A DNA stretch of 64,000 bases from Cryptomeria japonica (lineage: Eukaryota; Streptophyta; Pinopsida; Cupressales; Cupressaceae), in assembly GCF_030272615.1 (NCBI RefSeq), contig NC_081415.1, positions 510,279,873-510,343,872 of the forward strand, in the 5' to 3' direction. The notes under the pieces are model-generated. The model was not told where the DNA came from. It did not search any database and was given only the letters and a program-made list of their open reading frames with translations. Both the position numbers and the translations under genes were made by a program. Each line of letters starts with the position of its first letter. Within the stretch, counting starts at the first letter, position 1. Of the stretch, positions 1 to 12,899 are shown in pieces.

Positions 1-499
<499 letters not shown>

Positions 500-1738
500 G
501 GATTTAACAAAGTTTAATGAGAACAACCAAAATTCAATCTGGATATTTGGAAAGGGTAGCAAGGAGGACTGAAATTCAGAAATTAAACTACAACCCTTTC
601 ATTTTCCCCAAATAAATAAGATTTTTCAACAACACAATCAAATTTCTTCCAAAAAAACAAACAAACTCTGATAAACAAAGAAATCAAAGATATAAACTAG
701 AATCTTACCTCATATAGCAATCCTAGAAAAGATTTAGTGAAGAGCCCAACCTGCAGGCTCAAGAAATTTCTTCTCCTCCAAAATCCCCAAAGTTTCATTC
801 CCAAAAATGTTAAAAAAAAAAAAACTCTCCAAAATATTCCTCTCCAATATTTTTCCAAAACCTAGGTTAAATGGGAAAAGTTTGACCAAAAATCCCATTT
901 TTGGATTTAGAATACTCTTTTAAATAAAATAAAAAAATCATTCTTTCAAACTATATCAAATATATATTAAACTTGCTTTTCTAATAAAAAATGATTTTCT
1001 CAAATAATTGAAATTAACCTTTCTATTTCCAAAATTCCAAAGAGATTAAATTATTTCTATTTCGAATAAATTTACATCTTTCCTTTCCAAAAGCATAAAA
1101 TGAATGAATTTATCATTTAAAATTACCCATTTAATCGAACTTGCTCCCAACTTGAATTGAGCAATTCTAATAATGATTAATCGCATAAAGGGAGCCTATT
1201 TAATTTAGTCCCTTAATTACTAATGCGTAAACACCCATTTAATCAAATTAATTACTAAGGATTAAATACTCAATTTAACCACACAAAACACACAACCCAA
1301 GAAAGCAAAAGAAACAGATGACCTGCATACCCAACTAAAGGGAATACTGATGGACAACTCAAGATGCTCATTGGAGCACGACTTAGGTAAAATGAGGGTC
1401 TTACGACCACCTAATCCAATCTCTAAGGACTAAAGAGGAACACTCAAACCTGCGAAACCAGGTGGAGACGAACCTCATACCTATGTGGTAGTGTACCTGC
1501 AATCTCCTGCAACCAAGAGTCATACATGCACACACACACACACACATATATAATGAATGTGTTAGCCCGAGATTAATAACATGAATCAGGAGAGCAATTA
1601 AACTTACATAAGAATTGATGCAAAAACCACATTAACAGGTAGGCACAATAATCATAACATCTGACTATAACATCATAACATGGTAAACTAACCAAGGTCA
1701 AACCGAGATTAGAATCTGATTAGGGTAGGGGTACTATA
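500..1738 (-). mobile_element. Family A LTR fragment, minus strand (terminal ~1.2 kb)
   Basis: This block matches the right-hand ~1.2 kb of the complete minus-strand solo LTR at 48498-52712. Shared stretches include the segment with CCATTTTTGGA, the run of partly repeated AATTAAAT-rich phrases, and the block at about 1370-1530 with the conserved GTACCTGCAATCTCCTGCAA motif. It ends at 1738 with GGGGTACTATA, a mutated form of the family edge GGGGTACTACA. The first fragment (1-499) interrupts it on the left. No coding sequence is visible. Confidence 0.7.
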
Positions 1739-3719
1739 GTGCTAGTATAGGGAGTTTCATCATGTGTACTCATGAGGACGCACCACATGAAACCAAACAT
1801 TCTCATATAAATGAGAATGATGATCATACAAGATCTGGTGCCACATGTGGGCATACCACTCCGAGTAAGATTCTAGTGCCTACATGTGTGGTCATGCCTC
1901 ATACTAGTGCACAAGGTATGTTTGAGGCACCAAATATATTAATTAATGTTTAATCCCATCCCAAGTTTATTTAAAGTTTTCACTTGATTAACTCCCCATA
2001 ATGTGATTGACAAAGTGTCACTTTGAGTTAGGGACATGTTGGGAGCCACTCCCTAAACCCACTTTAATACCTATACCTAATATCATCCTATTAAATCAAA
2101 TGAGGAATCAAAATGAAACAAAATACCATAATTCACTTGCCATAATCTCAATTGCATCAATTATCTCTTTTACACAATGCCATATCAACCATATACAAGG
2201 GATACTCAATTGGTCATGCTACCAAGAGAATGGATCCACTTGATCCTACAATGATATACAATCACATTATAAGATAGAAGGCATCCATAAGCACTCAAAC
2301 ATTCATAACAATTGCTCATATCAAGAGCATCAAATCATTCCACCCGGGAAGGCACAAGTCAAGTATCAATATCCATTTCAATGTAGTTTAAACATACTAT
2401 AACGCCCACACTTGAGGCTTATAAATAAATGAGAATGATATAAATATACATATACTAATCATCATAATGACATCTCAAAAGATCATATACATCATGCATA
2501 ACAATTTCATTACTCAAGGAGCAACCTAGATGTCTCCAAATCATGAATTCGAACTTGGATTGATTTCAAACCACGAGAACAAGTGTAATAATCTATGGAA
2601 TCTAATAGAATCTTACCTAGACAATATAATTCATCTCACTCAAGGCTAATCAAAGTCTAGAATTAAGACAAATTGAAGAAACAACTCAAATAGGACAATG
2701 AAGAAGAATAAAACCTAAAATCATCTCATTGTCAAGCACTTGCATGATTTTGATTGCAATCTTGTGAATCCTCGATACTATCACCAATTCCATAACTTTG
2801 GGTGTAGATGTGTGATTTTTCTCCAGAAAATCATCTAGAGCATCAAGTTTGACAAAAACAAAGCACGAGAGACCAAATTGGTGACCAACCCATTTGAGAA
2901 CTACATCATGACACCCCCCAAAAAACATAAAATGATATCAAACTTCTATTACAACCATCCCAAAATACTTGGACAACAATTTCCCATATAATCTCAAGTA
3001 TTTAACCAATGCAACATACAAATCATGGAATCAATCAAACCAAGAAATTCAAATAGAAAGCATGCTTAAATTTTCATGTCAAACCATTTGTAACTTACTC
3101 AAATTAATTCAACTAACATTCAAGGGAAAAATTATAGATCCTACCTCAACCTTGATATAAACTTCAAACTTGAAATGAAAACCACATACACCAAAAGAAG
3201 CCAAATCCTTTGAGCAGCCCAAAGCATTCACCAACACCATTCTTTCAAGCCAATGCCCAAAAAAATACCTACATCCAATTTCCCCCAATCAACAAACCAA
3301 GCTTGACATGAAGGGTTTTGAGAGAGAACAAAAGGAAAAAAAAAGACTTGAGTTTTGAGAAAATGAGCTCAACTCCAAAATATAAAATGACTTTGAGGGA
3401 GGAATATAATAATAATAATAAAAGACCAATTTAAAATACCATTATGAAATAAACACCCAAAAGACTCCCAATAATAAATCACTCAATCCCCATTAAATCA
3501 AACACAAATAAGACATGTTCCACATTTGAAAATTAAATTACTTCAACAATATCAAATTATCATTGATCCATGCAATAAATGATAACATATCTCAATTGAT
3601 TGAATATGCATAAACAATCATTACAGGCAGACTCAACATGAGGAATGGGTTTTCTGAAAGTTGCCAACTACGGTACTCAATGCTTAAAATAATAAAATAA
3701 TTAAAATAGTAAAATCAAG
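1739..3719. other. AT-rich unassigned sequence
   Basis: No gene or clear element edge was recognised. A 20-bp inverted repeat lies at 1799-1818 (ATTCTCAT, 4-nt loop, ATGAGAAT), next to two related ACATGTG-containing phrases at about 1840-1900. Reading frames of 60-80 codons exist (for example 2007-2243 plus and 2686-2928 minus) but show no domain or motif. The segment may be an old LTR body, but I cannot show it. Confidence 0.4.
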
Positions 3720-3870
3720 GGAATTGCCCTAATCAAGGGATGATAGGTTTTGGCTCGGGGTATTTGGTCAGTGTACTTTCTCCTATTAACCACCATCAGG
3801 GGTATGGGCACTCTCAGACCTATGGAGCGAGGTGGAGTCGATGCCTTGTACCTGTAGTTAGTAAATTATT
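3720..3870 (-). repeat. Diverged LTR-like segment
   Basis: Read on the minus strand, this stretch contains GGTACAAGGCATCGACTCCA followed by a CCATAGGTCTGAGAGTGCC-like run. That follows the conserved core of the Family A LTRs (for example 7356-7420 and 31715-31775: GGTACAAGTACC, ATCGACTCCACCTGG, then CAGGTCTGAG). The rest of the surrounding 3.5 kb has diverged beyond recognition by eye, so the edges of the parent element are unknown. Confidence 0.45.
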
Positions 3871-5639
3871 CACATGTCAAGTATACATGCTCATGCATTT
3901 ATAAATACAAACCAAATTGACTCAAATCGTTGAAGAGGATTTTAACATGTATGCATTCTCATAAAATCGAGTGATACAATATCATCCCTTTCACATCTAG
4001 TTATCAATTAAACTTCATAACAATAATTTTATCTAATTAACACAACATTAAATAACATCATCAATATTATTCCTCTACATCTATGAGCACATATATTCCC
4101 TAAATGGGGTGAACATTAGAACATTACTAGTAACATGAAATCTCATCAAATCAAAATAACATGGAATATGATTTATTAATTTTAATCAACGAATCTAGTT
4201 AACATCATTTATCTCATTCTAATCAAATCAGTTTTTATGTTAGCATCTCACATAGGATAATACCAAATCATGACATTAGTCTATCTCCATCATCAAAGGT
4301 ACAGTGGGAATATATTACAAGACAACCCAATGAGTCAATTATTTAAATTAGTCATGCAATGGTTCTCACAATCAAGCACATGGAAGCAAGCATGCATTTG
4401 AATGCAACACCATAATCAAGGTCACCATGAGGCGATCTAACACATCACTAGTCTAGAAAGATCATGAAAAATACATCCAAATCAAGCATAAGATAAACAC
4501 TTGAAATTACATGTACAACAATAATGAAGAGTGCAAAGCAAGAGTGAACACCACATAATGATCCACATCCAAACTACAAGAGATACAATCCATGACACAA
4601 AGCCAAGTCCACGTAAATAAGTGCACAATGAAGAAAAGTAGACGAGAGGGGCATTAAAAAAAATTTATTTATTTTTTATAATTAAAAAGAAAAATATATA
4701 CAATTTTAGAAAAGGATTTCATGTATTACAATCCATATTTTTCAAATATTTTTATTATAATAAAATAATTAAAATATATGAAGAAATAAAATATTCCAGA
4801 CTATGAAATTTATTAATATATTTTTCAAATTTTTATGAATATGCCCTTGGAGAAATCAAGAGCTAAAGTTGATTTTTTTTGTTGAATTTACTTTAAACTA
4901 GGTGTTGGCCTACCACCTGGATGATTTTGGGTGAAAATGTTTCAACGGTGAATCTTTTTCTTGAAAATTTTTCAAACGAAATATTACAATATAAATTCAA
5001 ACTATTTTTGCTTTAAAAATTAAAATGTATCAATTTATTATTTTTTGGGAAAAGGGTTTTTCTTGAAACTAGACAAAATAGTCTCACCTAAACTACTTTG
5101 TTGGTCCAAAGTGTGACAATTTAAACTTTTACCAACACTAATTGAAAATATTCATATCATGAACCATTACTATGTGAAAAAGAATGCATAAATCATATTA
5201 ACAAGAGATCATTTCTATACCCCCACTAGAGTTAAAATCTAGTAATATTTTGCAATATAGAGTGTGGCTCAATTAGTCCAAAATTGAATATAGTAAGGTT
5301 CATGAATAGAGAGTTGGGGTTTGTATAGTCCCTCTCACCTTTATGACTTGTAACAAAAACATTATTATCCCATCCATTCTAACTACTATGCCAACTTAAT
5401 CATGAATGTTACTAAATTAAATATTCATTACCATGTCAATTGTAGTTAATTATCTTAAATGTTATTGCCTACCTATTAATGTCCAAAAACTCCTCTCAGA
5501 GGAAAGAAAATACAATTTACACATAAGATGTTGAACAACCTATGGGCTTAACTTCTTTGGATCCTTCTTTGCTCGTTACTTTAGGAATAGAGGTTGGGAG
5601 TCAATTGACAAAAATTTAAATTTCTTAGGTAGGAGAAGG
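3871..5639. other. AT-rich unassigned sequence
   Basis: Strongly AT-rich, with long poly-A/T stretches near 4655-4800 and 4975-5045. Nothing codes. It may continue the diverged LTR around 3720-3870, because the order of AT-rich body and short GC-richer spots is similar, but no terminal TG/CA pair with a matching duplication was found. Confidence 0.35.
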
Positions 5640-6957
5640 ATTTCAATTTCTTGTTGAATAGAATGACAACGAGATTCCTTATTACGCCATTGGGGGGGCG
5701 GGGGGTGAAGGTTGCTAAACTGATGTGGATGTCTTGCTTGTGGAACAACTAGACCAAGTGGAGGAAAAGGTGGGGCCCCAATCCAATATGATGAATCATA
5801 GGGTTGGTGTGAAGATGTGGCCTCTCTGTGTGCGGTATGCCCACATGGCCAATTTTGGAGGCCATTTAATGTTGATATGATGTCATCATTTTTTGTGTGG
5901 CCCTATCAAAGATACGACACAACAGAGTAAGAACAATAATTTTTTAATGTTTTTTATGCTATGTGATTTTTAACGCATGGGAAACCCTCCATTATGTTTC
6001 CCCGTGTGCAACGGATAAGGGTTGGCATGCTTGTTTTTTAATGAGGATGCCAATTAATTATTATCTCCCTATTGGTAAGCATTTAATCCTGTTGATTATA
6101 CCCAAAACCTCAAGGCATTTTTTATTGGATATTTTTAGACAGCTAGTGAAATATAGGGCTAAGGATTTAGTTTGGGTGCTCTCTGCTACTATGTTAACTA
6201 TGACTATTCAAAGCATGGGTGGGGATAGGGTGAGAATAAAACCTATCACTCATGTTTAATTCAAAGGGAATGCCATGGCGTGACATATTTGTACCGAGGG
6301 AGGAGTTGCACAGTTTATTGAATGCACAAATGGGTATGATGAGAACCTGTCTATTTAGTTTGTCAAGTCGTGGGATAATAGGAGAGTTACGGTGGGGGTT
6401 GTCTTGTTTGAAATCAATGAGGAGGTCATAGCGAAAGTGATGAGCCTCTCCACCAAAGGGAGAAAATGGAAAGAATAGAGCAGGGTTGTGAATAATGAAA
6501 GTTGTCCCAGTTATTCAGGAAAAATGAGGAGCCTATGAAGATTCACAGAGGATTTGCTAAAGAAAACTATCAGACCCTTGGAACTAAGTTTACCTCCTAA
6601 TCATGAAATTCTTCACTTTAGAGGGGAGGTTCAAAGTTTATCACTATTATCAGCTACCCTTGCTTAAACATTTTTGAAATCATGATTTGCTTTCCTTTTT
6701 GTTTTTTCTATTAAATCCTCTTGAAAATTTGGTTAATGATGCTACTGAGATGGCCAAAAGACCATCCCTCTCCATCAAGGCCTTATCTTCTACTTTTATA
6801 ATTTCCACCTGGCTCTATGCACTCCCAAGCAATTGGTGGTTACAAAAGCTTCTTGATCAGATTTTCCCTCAACCGCTACTATCCTTGATTTCCCTAGCTC
6901 TAAAAAAAGAAGAAATTCATGCACATCTTAACGTCATTATCATTAAAACCTTATCTC
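5640..6957 (+). pseudogene. Left half of a decayed coding sequence split by the outer retrotransposon
   Basis: Several plus-strand reading stretches follow each other in changing frames: 5963-6259 (98 codons), about 6300-6480, and 6687-6962. The second reads through stops and includes FIECTNGYDENLSI and VTVGVVLFEINEEVIAKVMS. The run looks like one protein interrupted by stops and frameshifts. The outer retrotransposon is inserted at 6957/6958, and related reading resumes after 38878. I cannot name the family. The style (short charged blocks, no membrane segments) resembles plant transposon-associated hypothetical proteins, but that is an impression only. A G-run, GGGGGGGCGGGGGG, lies at about 5694-5707. 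Confidence 0.45.
6953..6957. repeat. Left target-site duplication ATCTC of outer retrotransposon
   Basis: ATCTC directly precedes the LTR start at 6958 and recurs at 38874-38878 directly after the last LTR base (38873). This ties the two ends together as one insertion about 31.9 kb apart. Confidence 0.9.
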
Positions 6958-8819
6958 TTTAGTACCCCTTCTCGATCAGACTCTTTTTGTACTTAGGTTT
7001 GACTTCAGTTGACTATTTAGTGGATACATTAAAGTTATGCTTTATTCAGTCTTTATGCAATGTTATTTCATGCTTTAACTAGATATGTGGTGTATGCTTT
7101 CATGTAGTATTTCAATACTTATGATTAATGTCATTTTTATGGATTATTGTCATGGACTGACACTTTTACTTTATATGTGTGATGTGTTATTTACATGTTG
7201 TGTATTTGCAAGTGTATTGGATGCGAGGGGATGATTTTCCTTCACTCACTCCGGTGAGACAAGGAACACCACGATTCTCCTTCATCGGTGTACGTGTCGT
7301 GGCTGTTTATATATTTGTCTATATGCATGTGTGGTTTGTTGATGCAAGACATTGCAGGTACAAGTACCGGGTAGGTATGGGGTATCGACTCCACCTGGTT
7401 TCACAAGTCTGAGCGTACCTTATTTGTCCGATGGGAGTGAAGGAGATAGTGGTTGGACCCTAACTTGACCCACAGTCACACTCATGTGAGTTTTGTCAGT
7501 CGGTTGCCTTTCCCGTTTGACCGATATGCAAGTCATGGTGCTTTAGTATTTTTGTTTGTGAGTCATCGATTGATCATTCCTCATTTTGCGTGCTTCTGAT
7601 TATTTGAATAGTTATTAAAATTGAGTGAATGATGTTATTTGTGTTGGCATAATTAGTTATTTAAATATGCTCTTGAGTTTATCGATTTAATTAAATAAAT
7701 GAGTTGCTAGATTTAAATGGTTAAATTTGCTTAATATATTGTGTTAAAGTTGTATTAAAATATTGGAAAAAGAAGCAAGTATATGCTTTACTATTTAAAT
7801 TTCAAATGCTTATGTTGAAATAAAGTCTCTTGGGAAAAAGAAAATGTAAAATAAATAAAAGCATTTCCCCTTTTCCTTTCTATTCAACTTTTGGATTTTA
7901 TTTGTTGAAAAAGAATTATTCCATGGAAAAATGTAAATCATATTTCTTTACTTTTTAAAATAGTTTTATTTTGATTGGTTGGAAAAAATTTTCAATCCAA
8001 AAGTTTAGGTTGAAATATTTTTGGATATATGGCCCGTGAGTTCATGGGAAGGAGAGGAATTATTTTTGAATGCAAATTTGAAAAATTCATTTGGAAGAAG
8101 GAACTTCGATTGGGAAATTTGGTTGCAATGTTGAAGCTCTTCCACAAATTACTTTCTGGATTGCTTTGAAGGTTGGATAGTCTCTTCTATTGTTTTAGTA
8201 AATTTTTTAGAATGCTCCTCTTTCTTCATGTGTGTTTGTTTTGAAATTTTGAAATATTGTTGGAAGTTTGTTTGGATATGAAGTAGTTTGTTATGAGATT
8301 CAATGAAATTTCTTTTTAAATTTCTTTTGTTAAAAGTTTCTCCATCTCCTTTTTGGTTTTGTGTTTTCTATTTCATGCATAAAATTTAGTTTGTGATCAT
8401 TTCCTCCATTTGTGTAGTATGGATGGAATTGATTTTGTGAGTTTTTACAACTTTGGATTTGTGCATATTTGGGGGTTATGCTAGCAAAATTTTGCAAAAT
8501 TTGCCCTCTTTGTGTTATCCAAAAATAATTATTCCCGAGTGTGTAAAAAACAATGAAGAAATTGATCTAAATCTTTCCTCTATTTCTTTTATTTACAATT
8601 TATATTTTGCCCAGATTTTAATTTGGGATTCGTCATTCCTTTTGGTTTTCAGTGAATTTGGTTTGAGGAAAGAAAGTTTTTTTAAAAAACTAGATTTGTG
8701 GCTTTCTGTTTTGTCACAGAGATTTTGTAGAAAAATAAAAATTTTAGCAGTAGTTTTTTAATGTTTTCTTTGTATTTGGCTTTTAAAACAATATAAATAA
8801 AAAAATAAATTATTTTTTT

Positions 8820-9240
8820 TGGGTTGCGTGGCGGGGAGTTGGGCTTGACCCAACCACACACCTAGCAACGTCACTGCTACCACATACATGTGGTAGTAGA
8901 TGGAGCTGCTACGCTGCTACCACATCTATGTGGTAGTAGAGAAAGCTAATGCTACCACATATATGTGGTAAAAACGATGGGCCATTATTAATATTCAATC
9001 AAAATGCTAAAATATTATTATTAAATATTAACCATTACAAAACACAAAGCATAATATTATTTTAATATTATTATTTAATTTTTTTTTAATTAATAAATAA
9101 TAATAATAATAATAATAATAAAAAACAAAGGCAAGAACGGTGCAGCCCACGACCCACTGCTGCTACCACATATATGTGGTAGTAGACAGAGCTGATGCTA
9201 ACACATATATGTGGTAGCAATGGTGGGTTGTGGGCCCCAC
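8820..9240. repeat. Hairpin cassette of the 5' LTR (CTACCACATATATGTGGTAG units)
   Basis: Five 19-20 bp palindromic units lie at 8877-8896, 8917-8936, 8952-8970, 9163-9182 and 9198-9217. The unit at 9163-9182 is a perfect palindrome, CTACCACATATATGTGGTAG. A GC-rich stem precedes the array (GGGTTG...GACCCAACCAC, 8821-8856) and a GTGGGCCCCAC palindrome follows (about 9230-9240). The same place in the 3' LTR (33098-33330) has a similar array, but other Family A copies have unrelated hairpin sequences here. Confidence 0.9.
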
Positions 9241-9856
9241 CCTTCTTGCCTTTGTTTTTTTTCATCATTTTTTTTTTTTTTTGATCGGTAAGAGGCCAAG
9301 GCCAAAAATTTTTATTAATTATTTGACCTTTTTTTTTTTTCATCATCATTATTATTTATTAATTAAAAAATAAAATAAAATAATAATATTAAAATAATTG
9401 TAAAGCGGAAAAATCGAACCCTAGTTGTTCTCCCCTCCCCAACTCCAAGGAGAGAGAAGGGAGGTCACTTGGGGTTGATGGTTTCCAAATTTCCAGGGAT
9501 GAAAGATATTGTGATTTTATTGCGGAATCCAAAATTACAGTCGATTTGGAGGTGTTTTGATCAATGGAATTATCAGTCAAAGGTTGAATCAAGAAGGTTT
9601 TAAAAATTAGGGTTTTGACATTTAACCACTTAATTTTCAGAATTAAAGCACAAATATGAATTGACAATTTGCAATAGAAGGGTAGATTTGAAACAAGCAT
9701 TAACAATTAAACATTTCACAAGTTTAATTACTAAAAAGAAAATTTTAGGGTTTTTTATGCAATTAGCCTCTAAAATTTGCAAAAGATCGAACATGAAAAT
9801 GTAATTAAGGAAGCAAAATTTTCAGATCTAACCATGAATAATTAGAATGAGGATGT

Positions 9857-9876
9857 CCACATCGGGTTCACCAAAA
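9857..9876 (-). promoter_or_regulatory. Primer-binding site of the Family B element
   Basis: TTTTGGTGAACCCGATGTGG on the minus strand, immediately downstream of the LTR terminus CTTTACA. Position and TGG start fit a tRNA-primed site. The matching tRNA was not determined. Confidence 0.6.
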
Positions 9877-10732
9877 TGTAAAGCAGAAAAATCGAACCCT
9901 AGTTGTTCTCCCCTCCCCAACTCCAAGGAGAGAGAAGGGAGGTCACTAGGGTTGATGGTTTTCACTTGGGAGAGACTTTACATTCAAAAGAGGGGTTGAA
10001 ACCCACAAGATCCAATCCCACGTAATGCAAGATTGGATTCTAAATGAGTTTCAAGGGTTAAGACATCAAGGATACCCTCTTTTGTAAAGAAATGTATGTA
10101 GAATGATTGAACTAGGAATGCATGTAAAGTAGGAAAGATTCGCTTATAAACAGAGATAGGGATATGGGATGAAGCTGCGGACTTGGAATTAGCAGTAAAA
10201 TGTCGAGACGGTGCTGTTCTGCAAATTTGAGCGAAAGTTGACAGGACGATGGCGCCCGGCGTGCACACGGTCCTCCGAAAAATCCGTGAAACAAAGGTGG
10301 ATCTATTCGTCTCTGCACAAGGATTCCAGATCTTCAATTATAGCCACGTACCTGCAACCTTGTTGTAAGAATGTTTGTATTCTTACATGCGAAGGTGTAA
10401 TGTATGTTGTATGTAATGTGTTGTAAGTGATCTCCTCTTTAATGGTTGAATCCTTGTCTTGAATGCAACACTTAGCCTTGAATGGAGACTTAGAATGCTC
10501 AATTGCTTGAAGGAATGCTTGAATGCTTGAATGTTTGAATATCGCTTTCGCGCCTTGCTCACATATATGTCCTCCTCCCTTTTTTTTGAGAGAGGAAATG
10601 TAGTTTATATACTTGTCAATTAGGGTTGATAGACTGATTTTCCCGACCTTAGGCCGACCAGGAAACATTATTTCCCGAATTGCAAACTTAGAGACCCAAT
10701 GCCCAAAAGAGACCGGGCCCAAAATAGGGCCA

Positions 10733-10761
10733 GGGACCAAGGCGCTGGGCGCCATGGTCCC
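10733..10761. repeat. GC-rich hairpin in Family B LTR
   Basis: 13-bp arms GGGACCAAGGCGC and GCGCCATGGTCCC with one mismatch, separated by TGG. The surroundings (10700-10800) are GC-rich inside an AT-rich LTR. The related LTR at 59194-60427 has a different tandem hairpin array in the comparable stretch (59369-59460). Confidence 0.85.
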
Positions 10762-12706
10762 ACCTCCCGGGACAGCAGGGTGCAAGGAGGGATCAGGCCA
10801 GGGTGCAGAAAAATGCAGTTTTTGGTGTCACAAGCAGGTTTCGGGGTCTCCATTCAGGTTTAACGTTGCATCGCCATCGTGAAGACCCAAATGCAGTCGA
10901 AATTGCAAGTGTCACAATTTTAGGATGCTACAATAATATTTTGCTTTGTGTTTTGTAATGGTTAATATTTAATAACAATATAATTTTAGCATTTTGATTA
11001 AATATTAATAGTTAATAATAATAATTATATATATCATTTTATATATAGTAGTTTTTATCAATTTATTAATAGTTTAATAAAATGGATAAGATTGTAAATT
11101 AAACGATGCATTTAGATTAAATGTGCTATTATTTTGGGGTGATTGTTCATTTAATCATTGTGATTTTTGTCGGTTCAAGTTAAAAGGAGTAAATTGAGTA
11201 TTATAATTAGTTAGATTTCTAGTCCTATCAGTGCAATGATGACTTGAATTTCTTGTAGTTTTCATGGTGATGTTTTGTTTAATTTAAAGGATGAAATTGC
11301 AAGTATATATGATGATGTTGTTTTTAAAGATTGACTGTGTTGGGACTTATTGAATTTAGGTTTTCTTGCAAGGGGTTTAATCGGCTGTTATCCCTCGTTC
11401 TTGTCAATCGTCCTGTTGTGGCGTATTTTGAATCTCTTGACCAAGTAATGTAGTATGACCTCGTTGTCTTAACCATGCAGTGCTTATTCCTTATGGTTAA
11501 CCAGGGGTTAGTATATCTTTGTTTTTGGCCACTTGTATTTGGATAGTGGTGTTATGGCTATCTGTTTTGCCATAGGGTCCTCGTAGAGTGACCATGTTCA
11601 TTTAGTGTCCTATGAGAGAGTGGATTTTGAGTGGGGGCCACACTCGAAGTGGTTGGCAGGATAACCCCTCGAAAGTCAGTTAATAAGTGATAACCTAATA
11701 ATTTATTAGGGGGTGGGTAGTTTTAATATTAATTAAGATATTGTACCCCGCGCATGGTTGAGTGCTCGTATAGGCTCAATATGTAGTGGGAAGGCCTGGA
11801 ATGGAAAACCGACCACCTTGTCTTCACGAAGGGTTGGTAGGGTCCACATGAGACTTAGATGGAACAGGGGGTTCTGGAAAGGTTACCAGGATAACCTAGG
11901 ATGGGGGCCAGGACCTATGGAGGCCTACCTAGGGTAACCATCATAAGCTATGTGATGACACTTTCTCTTTAGGGTCACTAGTATATTGTGAGGTCGAGTC
12001 ACATGGAGCATTGTGGAGTCGTATTGTACTATCATCCTTGTCTTGTTTATGCTTGCTTGAGGGTCCTCTTCTATCTCCTAGCACGGTGGGGTGATCCCAT
12101 TTTGGGATCACATGGTTGGGTGGTATTGCCACTTCTCATCAGATATTCTTATTTGTACCTTCATGCGAGGATTGGCTTCGCAGGTGTTCCTGTGGTTTGT
12201 GACTCATGCTCTATCTTACGTTGGAGATTATTATTCTTTGGAGACCTATGTGGTCAATTGTATCAATGAATTTATGTAACCTTATATTTGATAGAGTTGT
12301 TAACTTTGAATGTATTATTGGAAGCCATGTATTTTATGGTCAATGTAATCCTAAGTTTTGGATGTTATTTATCAGCTTTCTATATGATTTGTGTAAATGC
12401 TTAATTTAAGAGAAAATTATATTGTTACTCTTTCAATCTTTAAATGGTGTAATCTGTTATTGTATATGGTTTATTATGTTCATTGAGTAATGATGGATAA
12501 TTGGATTAGTCGTAGTTGTGGAATTTAAATTTTAGTTTAATTATTCGTTGGTAACCCTTTAGGAATTCTGGTGTTAGTCTTTCGCTTGTGTTATTATTGT
12601 GCAATGTAGTAATTAATGCACTTAATGTGATTTATACTTTTATTTTTTTATTTATTTCACCTTTAGTTGTTGGTTTTCCTTTGGGGTTCCTGGCGGGACA
12701 TTACAT

Positions 12707-12720
12707 TTGGTATCAGAGCT
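12707..12720 (+). promoter_or_regulatory. Primer-binding site of outer element (initiator tRNA-Met type)
   Basis: TTGGTATCAGAGCT begins one base after the LTR end. TGGTATCAGAGC is the well-known plant retrotransposon site complementary to the 3' end of initiator tRNA-Met. It fixes the plus orientation of the element and the 5' LTR boundary. Confidence 0.93.
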
Positions 12721-12857
12721 AGGTTTCAACACAAGGTACTCTAGTTTTTATGGAGCCCATCCAACTTGACCTTTTGTGTAGGTCTTAGTGTTTGTGTTTC
12801 CCTTGTTATTATCCTTGCCGTAGATCTGAACCTTTTTTTGTTTTGCAGTGTTAGGTC

Positions 12858-12899
12858 ATGGCTAAGAAAACCAAGGGAGGTGGCCATGTTGGTGGCTGC
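12858..12899 (+). pseudogene. First 14 codons of outer-element gag, cut by insertion
   Basis: An ATG at 12858 opens a frame reading MAKKTKGGGHVGGC before the Gypsy LTR begins at 12900. A pyrimidine tract ending TTTTGCAG lies just upstream (12841-12848) and looks like a splice acceptor, suggesting a short intron in the leader. The rest of gag and all of pol are missing from the window. The call rests on position (153 bp after the LTR) and the basic N-terminus. Confidence 0.5.

Larger units (their letters stand above)
9399..10932 (-). mobile_element. Family B LTR element, minus strand, deletion derivative
   Basis: It is flanked by ATAAT on both sides (9394-9398 and 10933-10937). Read on the minus strand it starts TGTAGCATCC at 10932, runs through a full LTR to 9877 (1056 bp, ending CTTTACA), then a primer-binding-site-like TTTTGGTGAACCCGATGTGG (9857-9876) and about 390 bp of internal sequence. 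It ends with only the last ~87 bp of a second LTR (9399-9485). So 5' LTR, PBS, leader and a stub of the 3' LTR remain, and all coding DNA is gone. The LTR is related to 59194-60427. Confidence 0.88.
8983..11013. repeat. Large inverted duplication (foldback) inside the 5' LTR
   Basis: The left arm (about 8983-9162) is the reverse complement of about 9218-9398 continued at 10938-11013; the right arm is split by the later Family B insertion. For example, 9030-9060 (ACCATTACAAAACACAAAGC) answers GCTTTGTGTTTTGTAATGGT at 10943-10962. The arms meet around the hairpin units near 9190. The right arm holds an extra ~70 bp (about 9268-9340) between poly-T tracts. The 3' LTR lacks the duplication, which explains its shorter cassette. 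Confidence 0.8.
6958..12705 (+). repeat. 5' LTR of outer Family A element (with 1.5 kb insertion)
   Basis: It starts TTTAGTACCCC, a one-base variant of the family start TGTAGTACCCC, and ends GGCGGGACATTACA just before the primer-binding site. Removing the inserted 9399-10932 and one duplicated target copy leaves 4209 bp. Its parts in order are: a conserved GCAGGTACAAGTACC / ATCGACTCCACCTGG block (7355-7405), an AT-rich body, a hairpin cassette (8820-9240), a foldback duplication (8983-11013), and a 3' third with several short conserved phrases shared with 37562-38873. Apparent reading frames, such as those at 11988-12409, recur at 38157-38438 as LTR sequence, not genes. Confidence 0.9.

Noticed and set aside
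2686-2928. Minus-strand 80-codon frame as a small gene
   Set aside because: No motif, no supporting start context or neighbouring exon, and the region is otherwise non-coding AT-rich DNA.
5694-5707. G-quadruplex regulatory element
   Set aside because: Two G-runs only (7 and 6 G); not enough separated runs to claim a quadruplex, and no gene nearby.
8877-9217. Possible CRISPR-like array (regular palindromic repeats)
   Set aside because: The context is plant LTR DNA, the spacers are themselves degenerate and not unique, there are no cas genes, and each unit is an independent hairpin.
11988-12409. Frames of 60-90 codons repeated at 38157-38438
   Set aside because: The repetition is due to LTR identity. 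The frames are not preserved between copies beyond background and have no domain.
12707-12720. tRNA-like sequence TTGGTATCAGAGCT
   Set aside because: It is only the primer-binding site, complementary to a tRNA 3' end. No cloverleaf surrounds it. The same applies at 18889 and 58939.
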